A stretch of 64,000 nucleotides of DNA from Octadecabacter arcticus 238 (GCF_000155735.2 NC_020909.1:54288-118287), one strand, 5' to 3'; shown: positions 1 through 9,492, counted from the stretch's first letter. The notes: generated by a model not told the origin, from the letters alone. A program made the numbers and translations.

Positions 1-305
1 CACGCGGCTTTTACCGCTTTGCTTGTCTCTATACCCTTCCGACTGAGGCTTGTATTCTTGCGCAAATGATCAAAAATCGCACCGCGAATACGGATAACGG
101 CATAATTCTCAAAGGACACTCCTTCTTTATGTGTATAACGCTGAGCCGCTTGGATCAGGCCCATTAGGCCGATCTGTAGAAGATCATCAAATTCAACAAT
201 TGACCGAACACGCCCGTGAATATGGCGCGCTATTCGGCGCACCAAAGCTTCGTGCTCGCGCACAACCGCTTCAACACTTAACTTGGTAGTTGGATAAGCT
301 TGCAT
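1..305 (-). CDS. fliA: Flagellar sigma factor FliA (sigma-28), N-terminal part, cut by window edge
   Basis: The reverse strand reads from an ATG at 305 to the window edge without a stop. It gives about 101 residues with sigma-70 region 2 features: DDLLQIGLMGLIQAAQRY followed by SFENYAVIRIRGAIFDHLRK, the core-binding and -10 recognition helices of FliA-type factors. In the cell it would direct RNA polymerase to late flagellar promoters. It starts 13 bp after the flhG stop, so flhG-fliA form one operon, as in many polar-flagellar systems. The C-terminal region 4 lies outside the window. Confidence 0.9.
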   Translation of the reverse strand, partial: MQAYPTTKLSVEAVVREHEALVRRIARHIHGRVRSIVEFDDLLQIGLMGLIQAAQRYTHKEGVSFENYAVIRIRGAIFDHLRKNTSLSRKGIETSKAVKAA

Positions 306-318
306 TCACCCCCGCCCA

Positions 319-1107
319 CTAAAGACGGTGCATTTTAAGAGCAGTCTCTGGCGCAGTGCCCATTCCAGAGGAAATAGCGAGCAGAGATTTCAGAATTTCA
401 TCCATCTTGGCCGCGATGCGCGCCTTTGCCATCATATCGTGGGCTGAATGGCCCTTGATAGAAGCCTCATTAATGTCCGCCATATTGGGTAAAAAACCAT
501 TATAAATCATTTCAATTGGGAGGAACTGGCCCACCACTCGCTTGAACTTCGCGAAGATAATCTCCGCCTGTTCAGCGGACTTGGCCATATTCACCACAGT
601 TGAGAAACGGGTCAGATGTCGTTCCAGATATGCGTTTTTGATTAACGCATAGGCATCAACAAAGCTGGTGGCCTGACCCAATATGACAATCACTGCATGA
701 TCAGACACCGAAAGCATGTCCAGCACCCCAACCCCAGAGCCTGCTGGCGTATCTACGACAATGTAGTCAAATTCTTGCCCATCGTCCTTTAGGGTTGTGA
801 TCAGATTTTTCATCTTCTCTGCTTCACTTCCAAGCAGGACATTGGCCGCTGTGCGGCCCGGCAGAAGGGCCAGTCCATTAGAAACTTTATGCACAGCATC
901 ACGCCATTCACTATGTCCTTCGAGCACATCAACTATGTCGGTCTTCGGTTGTGTGTTCAGTAGGATATGGGAATTTGCCATAAGTAGGTCTGAATCGACA
1001 AGAAGCGTAGGGCCATAAGATTCCTGCAAGCACAAAGATAAATTAACTACGAGTGAGGACTTTCCCACACCACCTTTTCCGCTCGCAACTGAGATTACCA
1101 TTGGCAT
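319..1107 (-). CDS. flhG: Flagellar number regulator FlhG/FleN, MinD-like ATPase
   Basis: This is a 262-residue MinD/ParA-fold ATPase. The deviant Walker A motif SGKGGVGKSS lies at about residues 8-17. A switch motif VDTPAG follows, then the stretch VDAYALIKNAYLERHLTRF, very like Pseudomonas FleN. FlhG limits flagellar number and antagonises sigma-54-dependent FleQ-type activation, which fits the -24/-12 promoters in this locus. I chose the ATG at 1107 because GGAAGGA lies about 9 nt upstream and the protein then begins just before the P-loop; an upstream in-frame ATG at 1149 adds 14 unrelated residues. No flhF or flhA follows upstream: an IS66 copy lies 134 bp away. Confidence 0.88.
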   Translation of the reverse strand: MPMVISVASGKGGVGKSSLVVNLSLCLQESYGPTLLVDSDLLMANSHILLNTQPKTDIVDVLEGHSEWRDAVHKVSNGLALLPGRTAANVLLGSEAEKMKNLITTLKDDGQEFDYIVVDTPAGSGVGVLDMLSVSDHAVIVILGQATSFVDAYALIKNAYLERHLTRFSTVVNMAKSAEQAEIIFAKFKRVVGQFLPIEMIYNGFLPNMADINEASIKGHSAHDMMAKARIAAKMDEILKSLLAISSGMGTAPETALKMHRL

Positions 1108-1379
1108 TGAAATAATCCTTCCATAGAAGGTATGCAAAAAAAAAGCCAACCACGGACCCTTTGGATAAAATTTTTAAGCGTGAAGTGAAGTTGCTTAATA
1201 TCAGACAGTTCTGTTGAGGCTTCGCAGATTAATATTTAAGGTAACTCCCAAGCACCCCAGCCGCCAACGGGGTTTTTTGTCAGTTTTGGTGTGAACCTCC
1301 TTGGCCATTGTGCGCATGAATTTTCTGTTGTGGTCTGAATTTTGTGGCGCTGTGACGATTTCTCTGAATCATTGGTGGA

Positions 1380-2801
1380 ATGGACCAAGTTACTGCTCTT
1401 GAACAACTCCTCGCCACGGCTCTGCGCAGGATCGCCGAGTTGGAAGCCGCGTTGGCGAGCATGGCGCAAGAGAATGCGGATCTGCGGCGTCAGTTGACCA
1501 AGAACAGCAGTAATAGCAGCAAGCCGCCTTCGAGTGATGGGTTGAAGAAGCCGGTACCGCGTAGCCTGCGTGGTAAGTCCGGTAAGAAAAGTGGTGGTTA
1601 AGTTGGCCACCGAGGCGACACCCTACGTCAGACAGCAACGCCTGACTTTGTGGAGCGACATGAGGCTGAGGCCTGTGGCACCTGTCAGCATGGCTTAACG
1701 GCTGGGATGATCAAGGCGGTGGAGAGGCGTCAGGTTTATGACATACCGGTGCCACGTCTGGAGGTCACAGAGCATCAGGCAGCGATTTATTGTTGTGGCT
1801 ATTGCCGAGCCACGACGACAGCCACCTTTCCCGATGGCGTGAATACACACGTGCAATACGGTAAGCGCATTCGGGCGGCGGCGGTCTACTGCAATGTTCA
1901 GCAGCTGATCCCCGAGGATCGGGTCTGCCAACTCCTGCGTGATTTGTTTGGTGCCACCAGCCTATGCGCGGCCAGCGTGACCAACTGGGTGAACGGCACA
2001 GCGCGTACCTTGGGTGGCGTCGTCGAACACATTCTGGCCCGGCTCAATGAAGGCGGCGTTCGGCATCTGGATGAGACCGGACTTCGTGTTGCTGGTAAGC
2101 TGCACTGGCTGCACTCAATCAGCGATCTCGCCTTCACGCATTATCGCATCAGCGCCAAGCGCGGTGCTGTTCCATCCTTCCTGACCGGCGGGACAATTGT
2201 TCATGACCACTGGAAGTCCTATTACGCCCATATGAGTGGGGTGGACGCGCACGCCCTGTGCGGGGCGCATCATTTACGGGAACTCAAGGCCATCGAAGAA
2301 ATCGAAAAGGAGCCGTGGGCGTGCGCGATGAGCGTGCTGCTCAACAGCGCCAATCAGCTCAAGTGCGCGGCTCAGGGGCGAGGCGAGACCGAACTCCCCA
2401 CGTCGGTTCACCACGGCATCCTCACCAAATACATGGCGATCCTCACCGAGGGCCTCGCCTTCCATGAGCGACAAGACCCACTGGCTAGACGCACTGGTGC
2501 GCGAGGCCGAAAAGCCAGGCGGCCAGGCCATAACCTTCTGGTCCGCTTGCGCGACTACCGTGATGACGTCCTAAGGTTCCTTACGGACTTCACAGTTCCC
2601 TTCACCAACAATCAGGCCGAACGGGACCTGCGCATGATGAAGTTGCGCATGAAAATCTCGGGAACTTTCCGCACCCTCGAGGGCGCGCAGGTCTTCGCTG
2701 ACATCAGATCCGTCATCTCGACGGTCAGAAAACACGGGGGCAATATCCTCGAAACACTCACCCTATCACCACAACAGATCATCGCGCGGCTTGTCTTATG
2801 A
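1380..2801 (+). pseudogene. IS66 transposase, copy 1 (nonsense at codon 74, 3' end replaced by IS110)
   Basis: The N-terminal coiled coil (MDQVTALEQLLATALRRIAE) runs to a TAA at 1599-1601 in place of the CAA (Gln74) read in copy 3. The frame then reopens and runs through the zinc-binding CxxC pairs and the DDE core (HLDETGLRV, HDHWKSYY, NNQAERDLRMMK). The last codons are lost to the IS110 insertion at about 2795, giving an aberrant ARLVL tail. Full-length relatives in the window have 471 residues. The protein could only be made as two pieces, the second from a GTG at 1650. Confidence 0.88.
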
Positions 2802-3828
2802 CTTTCTGAGCTTTTGTGCGAAACGAGAGCCACAGATCAGCACAAAGCCCTCTAGGACAAGCATAGGATATAACGAAGATGACGGATGATACCATTGGGA
2901 TAGATCTTTCCAAAGCCACTTTAGATGTTCACCGACTGAGCGACGGGAAAATGGCGTCGTTTAGCAACGATACAGGGGTATTTAAGCAGTTGGCTAAATT
3001 CTGTAACGAAACGACTGTGATCCGCGTTATTTATGAAACCACGGGTGCCTATCACAAGGGGTTCGAGCCGGATTTGGGCCCGCATTCACCTTTGGTGAAG
3101 GTGAACCCTTTGCAGGCACGCCGCTTTGCACAAGCATAAAGTGTACGCGCCAAAACCGACGCCGTGGACGCCAAAATGCTGGCTGTCATGGGGGATACCC
3201 TTGGACTTGAGCCGATGAAGCCGGTATCGGAAACACAGCATATTCTCAAAGAGTTGCGTGCGTTTCGAAGTGGATTGGTTGCCGATCGCACCCGCATCTT
3301 GAGTCGTCAAGAAACGCAAACTCTGCCCATCACGCGCCGCCAAAGCAAAACCCGCTTGGCACACATCAACAAGAAAATTGCTGAAATTGGTGCCGAGATT
3401 GGCCGCTTGATACAAGCAGACGACATGATGGCACATTCAATGAAAATCCCCCGGTCAATCCCTGGTATCGGTGCGATCTGTGCTGCCACTATCTTGATTG
3501 AAATGCCCGAAATCGGGGGCATGGATCGCAAACAGGTCGCGAGCTTGACCGGAGTTGCACCCATGACCCGCCAATCAGGGCAGTGGCGGGGGGAATCATT
3601 CATTCAAGGTGGCCAAAAAGTTGTGAGGGACGCCCACCACATGCCAGCTCTTGTCGCCATGAGGTTCAATCCAGACCTCAAGGCCAAATATCAAGCCATG
3701 ATCAAAGCAGGTAAACCGCCAAAAGTCGCCCTTACTGCCCTCATGAGAAAGCTCATTGAACTCGCAAATGCGCTCATTAAAGCAAACCGACTTTGGGTGA
3801 ATAAATACGCTTGATCAAGACGGATATT
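2795..3828 (+). mobile_element. IS110-family element nested in IS66 copy 1
   Basis: Comparison with the uninterrupted IS66 copies shows extra DNA between the last transposase codons and the IS66 right end. IS66 sequence stops at about 2794 and resumes at 3829 (CTAAAGTCGCGAG). There are no terminal inverted repeats and no target duplication, as is usual for IS110. The exact edges are uncertain by a few bases. Confidence 0.8.
2879..3814 (+). pseudogene. IS110-family transposase (DEDD recombinase) with internal stop
   Basis: The N-terminal DEDD RuvC-like domain begins IGIDLSKATLDVHRL. The C-terminal transposase_20 domain contains IPGIGAICAATILIE and LTGVAPMTRQSGQWRG, with the conserved serine region. 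A TAA at 3137-3139 interrupts the frame at residue 87, between PLQARRFAQA and SVRAKTDAVDAKM. The frame is otherwise continuous for 311 codons, so a single nonsense change broke it. The mutated codon lies inside a conserved IS110 motif, so the element is probably inactive unless read through. Confidence 0.85.
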
Positions 3829-3952
3829 CTAAAGTCGCGAGTGCTACCCAAAACCCGATATCCGCTGGGGGGCTTGGGAGTTACGAAATATTTTCTTTTA
3901 CGCAGAGTTTCAGATTTCAGGAAGAATGGAAAATGTGGAATGTCCACAGGCG

Positions 3953-4894
3953 TTAATTGTGCGGCCCATTATGCGCACATGTGATTTGGTTTCCAAGATC
4001 AAAGGGGTGGAGATCGGTCTGTTTGTCGAAAGCCCGCTCAAGTGCCGCACGCCATATCGTGTCGGCTCGATCGGATTGCCATTTTGGAGCGGTTTGGTAA
4101 CTCGTATCTATGACCGCCTTGATGTCGCTGCGTGGAAGCTTCTCCTGCAGTGCTATCCATGCGCCGCGTGAGGGTTTAAAGGCAAGCGTCTGGTTTGCTA
4201 CTGTGTGCAGGTCAGTCCGCGCTTGAGCGCGGTTTAGGATATTAGCGACCTGGTGAGAGGCACCGATGACTACGTCAACTTTGCCTGTGTTCAGCGCTAC
4301 TACAGCCGCCTCCACGGAAGGACACCAGATCTGAGGCTGTCCCGGTATGAATAGATTGTTGAAGGCATAAGAGAACCCCCGTTCAGTGCTGAGCACGTCT
4401 GGCACTTGATTTTCGGGGACGCCTGACCATTTCAAAAAGCTGCCCAGAAGGTCTGTTGGTGGCCAGATGATTGCGGTGCCTCGCAGCAATCTACGATCCT
4501 CGAATAGTTCGGCTAGGTCCGTAACGGTGTCGGCCCTGCCCACAAGCGCTGGTTTGTCCAGTTCGACCATAGGCTTGCAGGGGCTATTTAGCCTTGCCAA
4601 GGCAGCACAGGTACTGGTCAGATTAGCCCAGGGAACGACGATGAAATTTGCACCTTGGGCCAAGGCGGCTTCGATCACCGTTTGGGGAGAGGAGGCAGGG
4701 TCTAGGCCCTCCACGGTAACATTTCCCTGGGTTCGAACGTGGGCCATGACGCGGTTGGCTTCGACCAGACCTTCTGGCACGGCATCCGTAATGGCTAGGG
4801 TGAGCGACGCGATTTCACCTGAGAGGGCAGGAGAGCTATGCAGCGCAGATAACAGACACAGCACAGCGAGTGCAGAAGAGCTAAAGCGTTGCAT
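3953..4894 (-). CDS. Periplasmic substrate-binding-like protein
   Basis: This 313-residue protein has a clear signal peptide: a hydrophobic stretch from residue 8 to 23 ending in SPALSG. The rest resembles a type 2 periplasmic binding fold (for example GANFIVVPWANLTS, KVDVVIGASHQVANILNRA), as in PhnD-like or tricarboxylate-receptor families. I cannot tell which family or ligand. Its start overlaps the end of the ClC gene by 14 bp, so the two are translationally linked and may work together in ion or solute handling. It lies 68 bp from the end of IS66 copy 1. Confidence 0.55.
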   Translation of the reverse strand: MQRFSSSALAVLCLLSALHSSPALSGEIASLTLAITDAVPEGLVEANRVMAHVRTQGNVTVEGLDPASSPQTVIEAALAQGANFIVVPWANLTSTCAALARLNSPCKPMVELDKPALVGRADTVTDLAELFEDRRLLRGTAIIWPPTDLLGSFLKWSGVPENQVPDVLSTERGFSYAFNNLFIPGQPQIWCPSVEAAVVALNTGKVDVVIGASHQVANILNRAQARTDLHTVANQTLAFKPSRGAWIALQEKLPRSDIKAVIDTSYQTAPKWQSDRADTIWRAALERAFDKQTDLHPFDLGNQITCAHNGPHN

Positions 4895-6638
4895 TTTCTT
4901 CCTGTCTGAGTCGGGTGACCATCTTGAGGTAGGCTTGAATAATATCGGCCTCGGTTACGACGCCAAGAAGGCGGTTGTCCGCAGGATCGACTATGGGCAC
5001 AGCATCCCCCACAAAGTTTTCCAACTGTTCCATCGCCTGTAGCACGTTGGTTTTATTGTTGAATACGAGGTCGATGTCATGGACCTTGTTACGGACGGGT
5101 GTGCTGGCCTTGGGATCAAGATCCGAGCGGGAAATGGCCCCAATGAAGGCCCCTGTCTCTGGTTCGCGTAGAAAACCTTGGTTGAAGCCCGTGGCCTTAA
5201 GTGCTGAAACAACGGCCTCTTCTGTGTCGGAGGGTGCGAAAACGGCGGCATCCGCTTTGGCAAGATCGATCACCAGTAGCGCAGTAAGCTGCGCTTGGTC
5301 ACGGCCTTTGGACAGGTCGATCCCCTGATTTTTCAACTGACGGTCAAACAGCGAGCGACCAAACACGCGGAAGGCCAGTGCGTTGGAAAAGACGACGCAG
5401 ATCATCGACGCAATAGCAAGATCATAGCTGCGCGTCAGTTCAAACACGATCAGTATTGCAGAGAGAGGTGCGCCAATTACTGGACTGGTGACGGCCATCA
5501 TGGCGCAGACAACATAGATTGAGAAATCTGACAGTGCGAAGCTGAAACCAGCTGACAATATGGTCCAAAAAAGCCCACCGAACAGTGCTCCGATCACGAG
5601 GGCGGGGCTGAATACGCCGCCTACAAATCCGAAGCCCAAGCAGAACGCGGTCAGGGCAATCTTACCCAGTATGAATAATGCCAGCTCGTTGGCCGCAAAG
5701 GCACCTTCCAATGTTGAAAAGCGCAAGGTGACTTGCCCCAGCCCGATAATTTCCGGGATCATCAACAGGCAGAGACCCACGACAAGCCCGGCAGCTGCGC
5801 CGCGAGCAATTGGATAGGCTTTGAAAAGTTGGCCTTTTTGGGCGGCAAAGAGGATCGATCGCATGTATAGCAGCGCCACGAGTGCACATAACAATCCCAA
5901 TATGGCAAAGAGGATAAACTCCTCACCATGGGGAATACTGCTACTTTGGACGACGAGAATTGGCGTTTTTTCAAAGACTACATTAGCCATGAAATATCCC
6001 GTTGTTGCGGCAACAGTGACGGGAGCGAAAGTCTGCATAGAATAATGCCTAAGTATAACTTCGTGGGCAAAGATCAGGCCTGCAATGGGTGCGTTGAAGG
6101 CCGCGGCAATGGCTGCAGCAACCCCGCAGCTTATGCAGATCGCAGTAAGGTTGGGAATGGAAGTACGCAGTCGCGCGGTGAGCTGACCCAACATGGCACC
6201 GAGATAGACCATTGGTCCGTACTGCCCTACCGATGCACCGATGCTGAGCGAAATCAGCGCGGCTAGCGTTGAGGTCAAGCCGGAGCGGGTTGGCGGCATG
6301 TCTGTTTGCAGCTGAATTGCCTTGATGACGTCCGGTGGACCGGAGGGGCGCCCTCGTGGGTCGATGCGAAAGATCAGTACGGCCACTGCAATTCCGCCCA
6401 TCATTGGGATGAAAATGCTAAGCCCTTGAAGGGCAAGAGGTTGGGTGTCGCTGCGAAAGCGGGAGTAGTCACTCACCAGCAGAATATCATTGAGTGCATA
6501 GACTGCCGTGGTGAAACCGATAGCGGCTACGGATGTCACGAGACCAACTAATAAGCCAAGTACAATGATGGTCGCTGCGCGTCTGATTGCCATGGTGATC
6601 GAGACTGTAGGAGTGGGCGGCATGCTAAGCGACGACAT
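4881..6638 (-). CDS. ClC-family chloride channel/transporter with two C-terminal CBS domains
   Basis: The protein has 585 residues, about ten or more hydrophobic helices, and a tandem CBS pair from about residue 440 (MEQLENFVGDAVPIVDPAD near the end). ClC signatures are visible: RPSGPPD at about 97-103 (selectivity loop), SIGASVGQYGP at about 132-142 and GGVFSPALVIGALFGG. The glutamate of the usual GREGP motif, which acts as the external gate and proton acceptor, is Tyr140 here. This suggests a channel or altered coupling rather than a typical Cl-/H+ antiporter. The gene follows fliD by 45 bp on the same strand and overlaps the binding-protein gene. Confidence 0.88.
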   Translation of the reverse strand: MSSLSMPPTPTVSITMAIRRAATIIVLGLLVGLVTSVAAIGFTTAVYALNDILLVSDYSRFRSDTQPLALQGLSIFIPMMGGIAVAVLIFRIDPRGRPSGPPDVIKAIQLQTDMPPTRSGLTSTLAALISLSIGASVGQYGPMVYLGAMLGQLTARLRTSIPNLTAICISCGVAAAIAAAFNAPIAGLIFAHEVILRHYSMQTFAPVTVAATTGYFMANVVFEKTPILVVQSSSIPHGEEFILFAILGLLCALVALLYMRSILFAAQKGQLFKAYPIARGAAAGLVVGLCLLMIPEIIGLGQVTLRFSTLEGAFAANELALFILGKIALTAFCLGFGFVGGVFSPALVIGALFGGLFWTILSAGFSFALSDFSIYVVCAMMAVTSPVIGAPLSAILIVFELTRSYDLAIASMICVVFSNALAFRVFGRSLFDRQLKNQGIDLSKGRDQAQLTALLVIDLAKADAAVFAPSDTEEAVVSALKATGFNQGFLREPETGAFIGAISRSDLDPKASTPVRNKVHDIDLVFNNKTNVLQAMEQLENFVGDAVPIVDPADNRLLGVVTEADIIQAYLKMVTRLRQEENATL

Positions 6639-6683
6639 CAGTCTACCGTGAGCCCGAAGAGGGGCGCTTATATGCAGGCTCCA

Positions 6684-8324
6684 TCATTTACTGGCGATCC
6701 ATGAATCCATCATGGATTGCATATATTCGCCTGTTCTCTTGAGGCTGGAAATCACAGCCTCCATGCGTCCGAACTGGATGTTGTAACGTTCGGTCAGCTG
6801 TGCGACTTTACTGTCAATGTCTTCAATCTGAGTTTCGAATTCCAGCAGGTCTTCGTCCAGGGCTGTTTCACGTCGTGCGAGAAGGCCACTGGTGCCAAGC
6901 AGGGAGTCGCTGTAGTCTTGAAGTTGATCTGCGAGGCTTTGGCCATAGCGTACGGTTGTCGTCAGTGATTCATCCGTGCCCAGCGTGATAGTTATGCCCT
7001 CCGTGTCACCATCGTTGGAACGCAGCACGACATTGCCATTGCTGTTGGTGCTGATGGTAAGGGATTGCCCGTCCAGTGTGGCTGTTGCTGTCGAGCTGTC
7101 GTAAACCAGATCGTAGGTACCAGCTTGGGGGGGAGCAAAGGACAGTCCTGAAATGCTCAGGTCCGAGTTTGGAGAGCCGTACGTGGTCGTGAACAGGGCA
7201 CCCCCGAGATCTGGGTTCTCCGCCAACGCCTCTGCGAACCGCTCCTCGTTGAGGGTCAGGGTGCCGTCCTGCGCGGTCATGATACCGATCTGGGCAAGAT
7301 ACACGTCGTCTCCAAAGCCGGTAATTGGTTGCGTGGTGATGTTGCGGATGCTGTCTAGTATAGATTTTGCGGCGACATCCCCGGCCAGTGGGCCAGGCTC
7401 TGCTCCGTTGATCCCGCGTTGCGTGGCTTTGGACAGATAGGATTTCAGTTCGTTCGTGGCGGCAAGAAATTTGGTCACCCGATCCTTGACCGAAGCGCTG
7501 GTATCTGACGAGCTCAGTGTGGATGTACCAACAGCATTGAGGGTGATCTTGTGCCCGGCAAATAGATCTTCGAACACGTTGGAGCTGCGCACGACCGAAA
7601 TGCCATCCACCAGAAGGCTTGCATTTTGTGCCTCTGTTTCATTGCTGGTAACGCCCAAGGGGTTTTCCTCTGCATCCATCGTTCCATCGACAGCGCTGTC
7701 GGTCATTTGAAGGACAGATTTGATGGCGTCAATCGAGACATCGTCGAGCGCGTTTTCCGTACCCTCCTCGGATTTGATGATCAGCGCATAACCAGTCCCA
7801 GTATACAGCAACGAGGCGTTTATTCCATCGATTTCGTTCAGTGCTTCGGTCAGCCCAGTCAGCGTGGCATTATCGCTATCTATCTCGAAGGAAGCGGCGC
7901 TATCCCAAGCTTCTGTATTTAGCGACACACTGGCTTGGTTTATCTCGGTGCTTAGTGTGACGCTCGTGTCGAAGATAAAGCTAAGACTCTGTTTTGAAGC
8001 AAGATTTAACACCTCGACCACGGCAGAGACATCGGTTGCAGTGGATTCCTCTGTAACCTCGATCGATACCTCATCGCTGGAGGATGTGGATGTCCGGGAC
8101 GCTGTTTCCGCGATTGAAGCCATGGAAGATTTTAACAGACCAACTTGTTGTGATAACTGCCCCATTGCAGAAATGGTCGTGTTGGTATCCGTGATCTGGC
8201 GTTCGGTGAGCGTGCGTTCCCCGCTGGTTTCCGCCTCCACAAGACTGCTGGTAAGGCTCTTGAGCTGCAGTCCACTACCAGAGCTGCTGACAGTGGAAAG
8301 AACATCCGTTTTGATTTCAGCCAT
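6684..8324 (-). CDS. fliD: Flagellar filament cap protein FliD (HAP2)
   Basis: This 546-residue protein has the FliD N-terminal heptad region (TSSLVEAETSGERTLTERQI). A central flagellin-IN-like module follows (LTEALNEIDGINASLLYTG). The C-terminal FliD_C coiled coil (TQIEDIDSKVAQLTERYNIQ) ends near MMDSWIASK. It caps the growing filament and folds exported flagellin. GGAGAG lies 8 nt before the ATG. It is transcribed away from flgB, downstream of two small unknown genes. No flagellin gene lies in the window. A very divergent relative is at 30648-32339. Confidence 0.92.
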   Translation of the reverse strand: MAEIKTDVLSTVSSSGSGLQLKSLTSSLVEAETSGERTLTERQITDTNTTISAMGQLSQQVGLLKSSMASIAETASRTSTSSSDEVSIEVTEESTATDVSAVVEVLNLASKQSLSFIFDTSVTLSTEINQASVSLNTEAWDSAASFEIDSDNATLTGLTEALNEIDGINASLLYTGTGYALIIKSEEGTENALDDVSIDAIKSVLQMTDSAVDGTMDAEENPLGVTSNETEAQNASLLVDGISVVRSSNVFEDLFAGHKITLNAVGTSTLSSSDTSASVKDRVTKFLAATNELKSYLSKATQRGINGAEPGPLAGDVAAKSILDSIRNITTQPITGFGDDVYLAQIGIMTAQDGTLTLNEERFAEALAENPDLGGALFTTTYGSPNSDLSISGLSFAPPQAGTYDLVYDSSTATATLDGQSLTISTNSNGNVVLRSNDGDTEGITITLGTDESLTTTVRYGQSLADQLQDYSDSLLGTSGLLARRETALDEDLLEFETQIEDIDSKVAQLTERYNIQFGRMEAVISSLKRTGEYMQSMMDSWIASK

Positions 8325-8388
8325 TATATCTCTCCAGTACTTTATATTTAAACGGATGGAACTGTGCGGTGTTTAGCGGGGCTAAGTG

Positions 8389-8745
8389 CTACATTTTGAA
8401 TTTGGCGTGTTTGCAATTGTAGGTTCTGACGATCCTATTGTTGGTGGTCACGACGCGCCCAGTATCCCTCCAGAGCTGGATGCGACCTTTGCCCCAATCG
8501 GCGTTGATATACGTATCTGAGGCGGAGATGATCGTGACCTCGCCAATAGTACTGCCTTCGACTACTCCAGTTGCGCCTTCAAATACATCTGAGAAAACCA
8601 CGCGGCTGAAAGGAGCGCTGACAGTGGAGCAATCGTAGCTTTCTTGCGAGAAGCGGCTGAGAAATCGGCACTCTGTGAGGCTGCTCAGCGTCGCGAGGGC
8701 CAAAACGAGAGTCAAAACAAGAGGAAGTGAAGCATATGATGGCAT
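8389..8745 (-). CDS. Small exported protein of the flagellar locus, function unknown
   Basis: The 118-residue protein has a hydrophobic N-terminus (about residues 6-22) followed by TECRFL, so it is probably exported. The cysteine does not fit a standard lipobox. The mature part is short and beta-rich in character, with few charged runs and two further cysteines. I do not recognise the family. It lies between fliD and another unknown gene, all on the minus strand, and is probably part of that transcript. Its position suggests a role in the flagellar envelope, but that is inference. Confidence 0.55.
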   Translation of the reverse strand: MPSYASLPLVLTLVLALATLSSLTECRFLSRFSQESYDCSTVSAPFSRVVFSDVFEGATGVVEGSTIGEVTIISASDTYINADWGKGRIQLWRDTGRVVTTNNRIVRTYNCKHAKFKM

Positions 8746-8776
8746 CTAGAGGTTCCGTATTGGGGTAGAGCGCATA

Positions 8777-9418
8777 CTAAGTAGTGGCAGACGTGCCAGC
8801 CTCCACTTCTATTGTTGCCTGCGTGGCGTTGTTATTTTCGTCGCCTGTGGCCACTTCAGGGGCCAATTGTGCGATCTGCCTGTCGATCAGGGACAGTCCC
8901 GCTGTGGTGCTGACGGTGAAGATCGCTCCTTTGGTGAGTTCAATGCCTTCATTAACATGGGTTTTTAGCAATTTGATGCGGAACGTTTTTTCATCGTCCT
9001 TGGTGACCATTTTTTCGGTCGTATCTTTTGTACCAGGCGTGGGCAGTTCTGGGGCGTCGATCTGCGCAGATAATTCTTCAGTGGGCAACTGACTCCGCAA
9101 CGTGCCCAAGGATACATTGGCATCAGCGTTTTTGCCCATGCGACAACCAATAACGCGCGCGCGCAACACTTCGATACGGGCGGCGAGGATTGCGATCCGA
9201 GTGGTTTGATCGGTGGTATTCCGCAGTAATTCTGATAAGGTGGATGTGGCCAAACGTGCGGGCATATCTGTGAGGTGCTCGATGATGTGCTCCGACAGCT
9301 GGTGTACACCATGTTGTGCTGGCATCTTCGCGATGGGTGTTCCCGCAGCCTTTGAAAGCGCTTTTGCGCGACCTGGTTTGGGGCCTGCGCGCCTAGGGGC
9401 CAATTTTTTTTCCGCCAT
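8777..9418 (-). CDS. Unknown basic, Ala/Pro-rich protein, divergent from flgB
   Basis: The ATG at 9418 is preceded by GGAGA at a 6-nt spacing. An in-frame ATG at 9481 would extend upstream into the sigma-54 promoter zone, so I prefer 9418 (213 residues). The first 30 residues are Lys/Arg/Pro/Ala-rich, the middle is helical (QLSEHIIEHLTDMPARLATS), and a tail of mixed charge follows. There is no signal peptide or membrane segment. Position opposite flgB and a possible own -24/-12 site suggest co-regulation with the flagellar operon. The family is not recognised. Confidence 0.55.
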   Translation of the reverse strand: MAEKKLAPRRAGPKPGRAKALSKAAGTPIAKMPAQHGVHQLSEHIIEHLTDMPARLATSTLSELLRNTTDQTTRIAILAARIEVLRARVIGCRMGKNADANVSLGTLRSQLPTEELSAQIDAPELPTPGTKDTTEKMVTKDDEKTFRIKLLKTHVNEGIELTKGAIFTVSTTAGLSLIDRQIAQLAPEVATGDENNNATQATIEVEAGTSATT

Positions 9419-9437
9419 TTTTGTCTCCGCTTGCCGT

Positions 9438-9467
9438 TTGGCACTCAACTTGCAAATATCAGACCAG
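9438..9467 (+). promoter_or_regulatory. Sigma-54 promoter for flgB, overlapping a possible opposite-strand one
   Basis: TTGGCACTCAACTTGCA has GG at 9440-9441 and GC at 9452-9453 with 10 bases between, matching the -24/-12 consensus closely. Start would be near 9465, 28 nt before flgB. On the minus strand CTGGTCTGATATTTGCA uses GG at 9465-9464 and the same palindromic GC at 9453-9452, again 10 bases apart. That one would serve the 9418 gene but has a weaker -24 element (TGGTC). Confidence 0.8.
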
Positions 9468-9492
9468 AATGAATTTTCCACGGGCGATAATC

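Larger units (their letters stand above)
1241..3884 (+). mobile_element. IS66-family element (ISBst12-like subgroup), copy 1, interrupted by IS110
   Basis: The ends are GTAACTCCCAAGCACCCC at 1241 and its inverse GGGCTTGGGAGTTAC ending at 3884. The same ends bound the 1605-bp copies at 29020, 42438 and 57197. Unlike those copies, the flanking octamers differ (TATTTAAG left, GAAATATT right), so there is no target duplication. The terminal sequences are also more divergent than in the other copies. An IS110 element sits just before the transposase stop codon. Confidence 0.9.

Noticed and set aside
1150..1240. 3' end of flhF upstream of flhG
   Set aside because: The reverse strand has an open stretch, but nothing in it matches the FlhF GTPase or FlhA ends.
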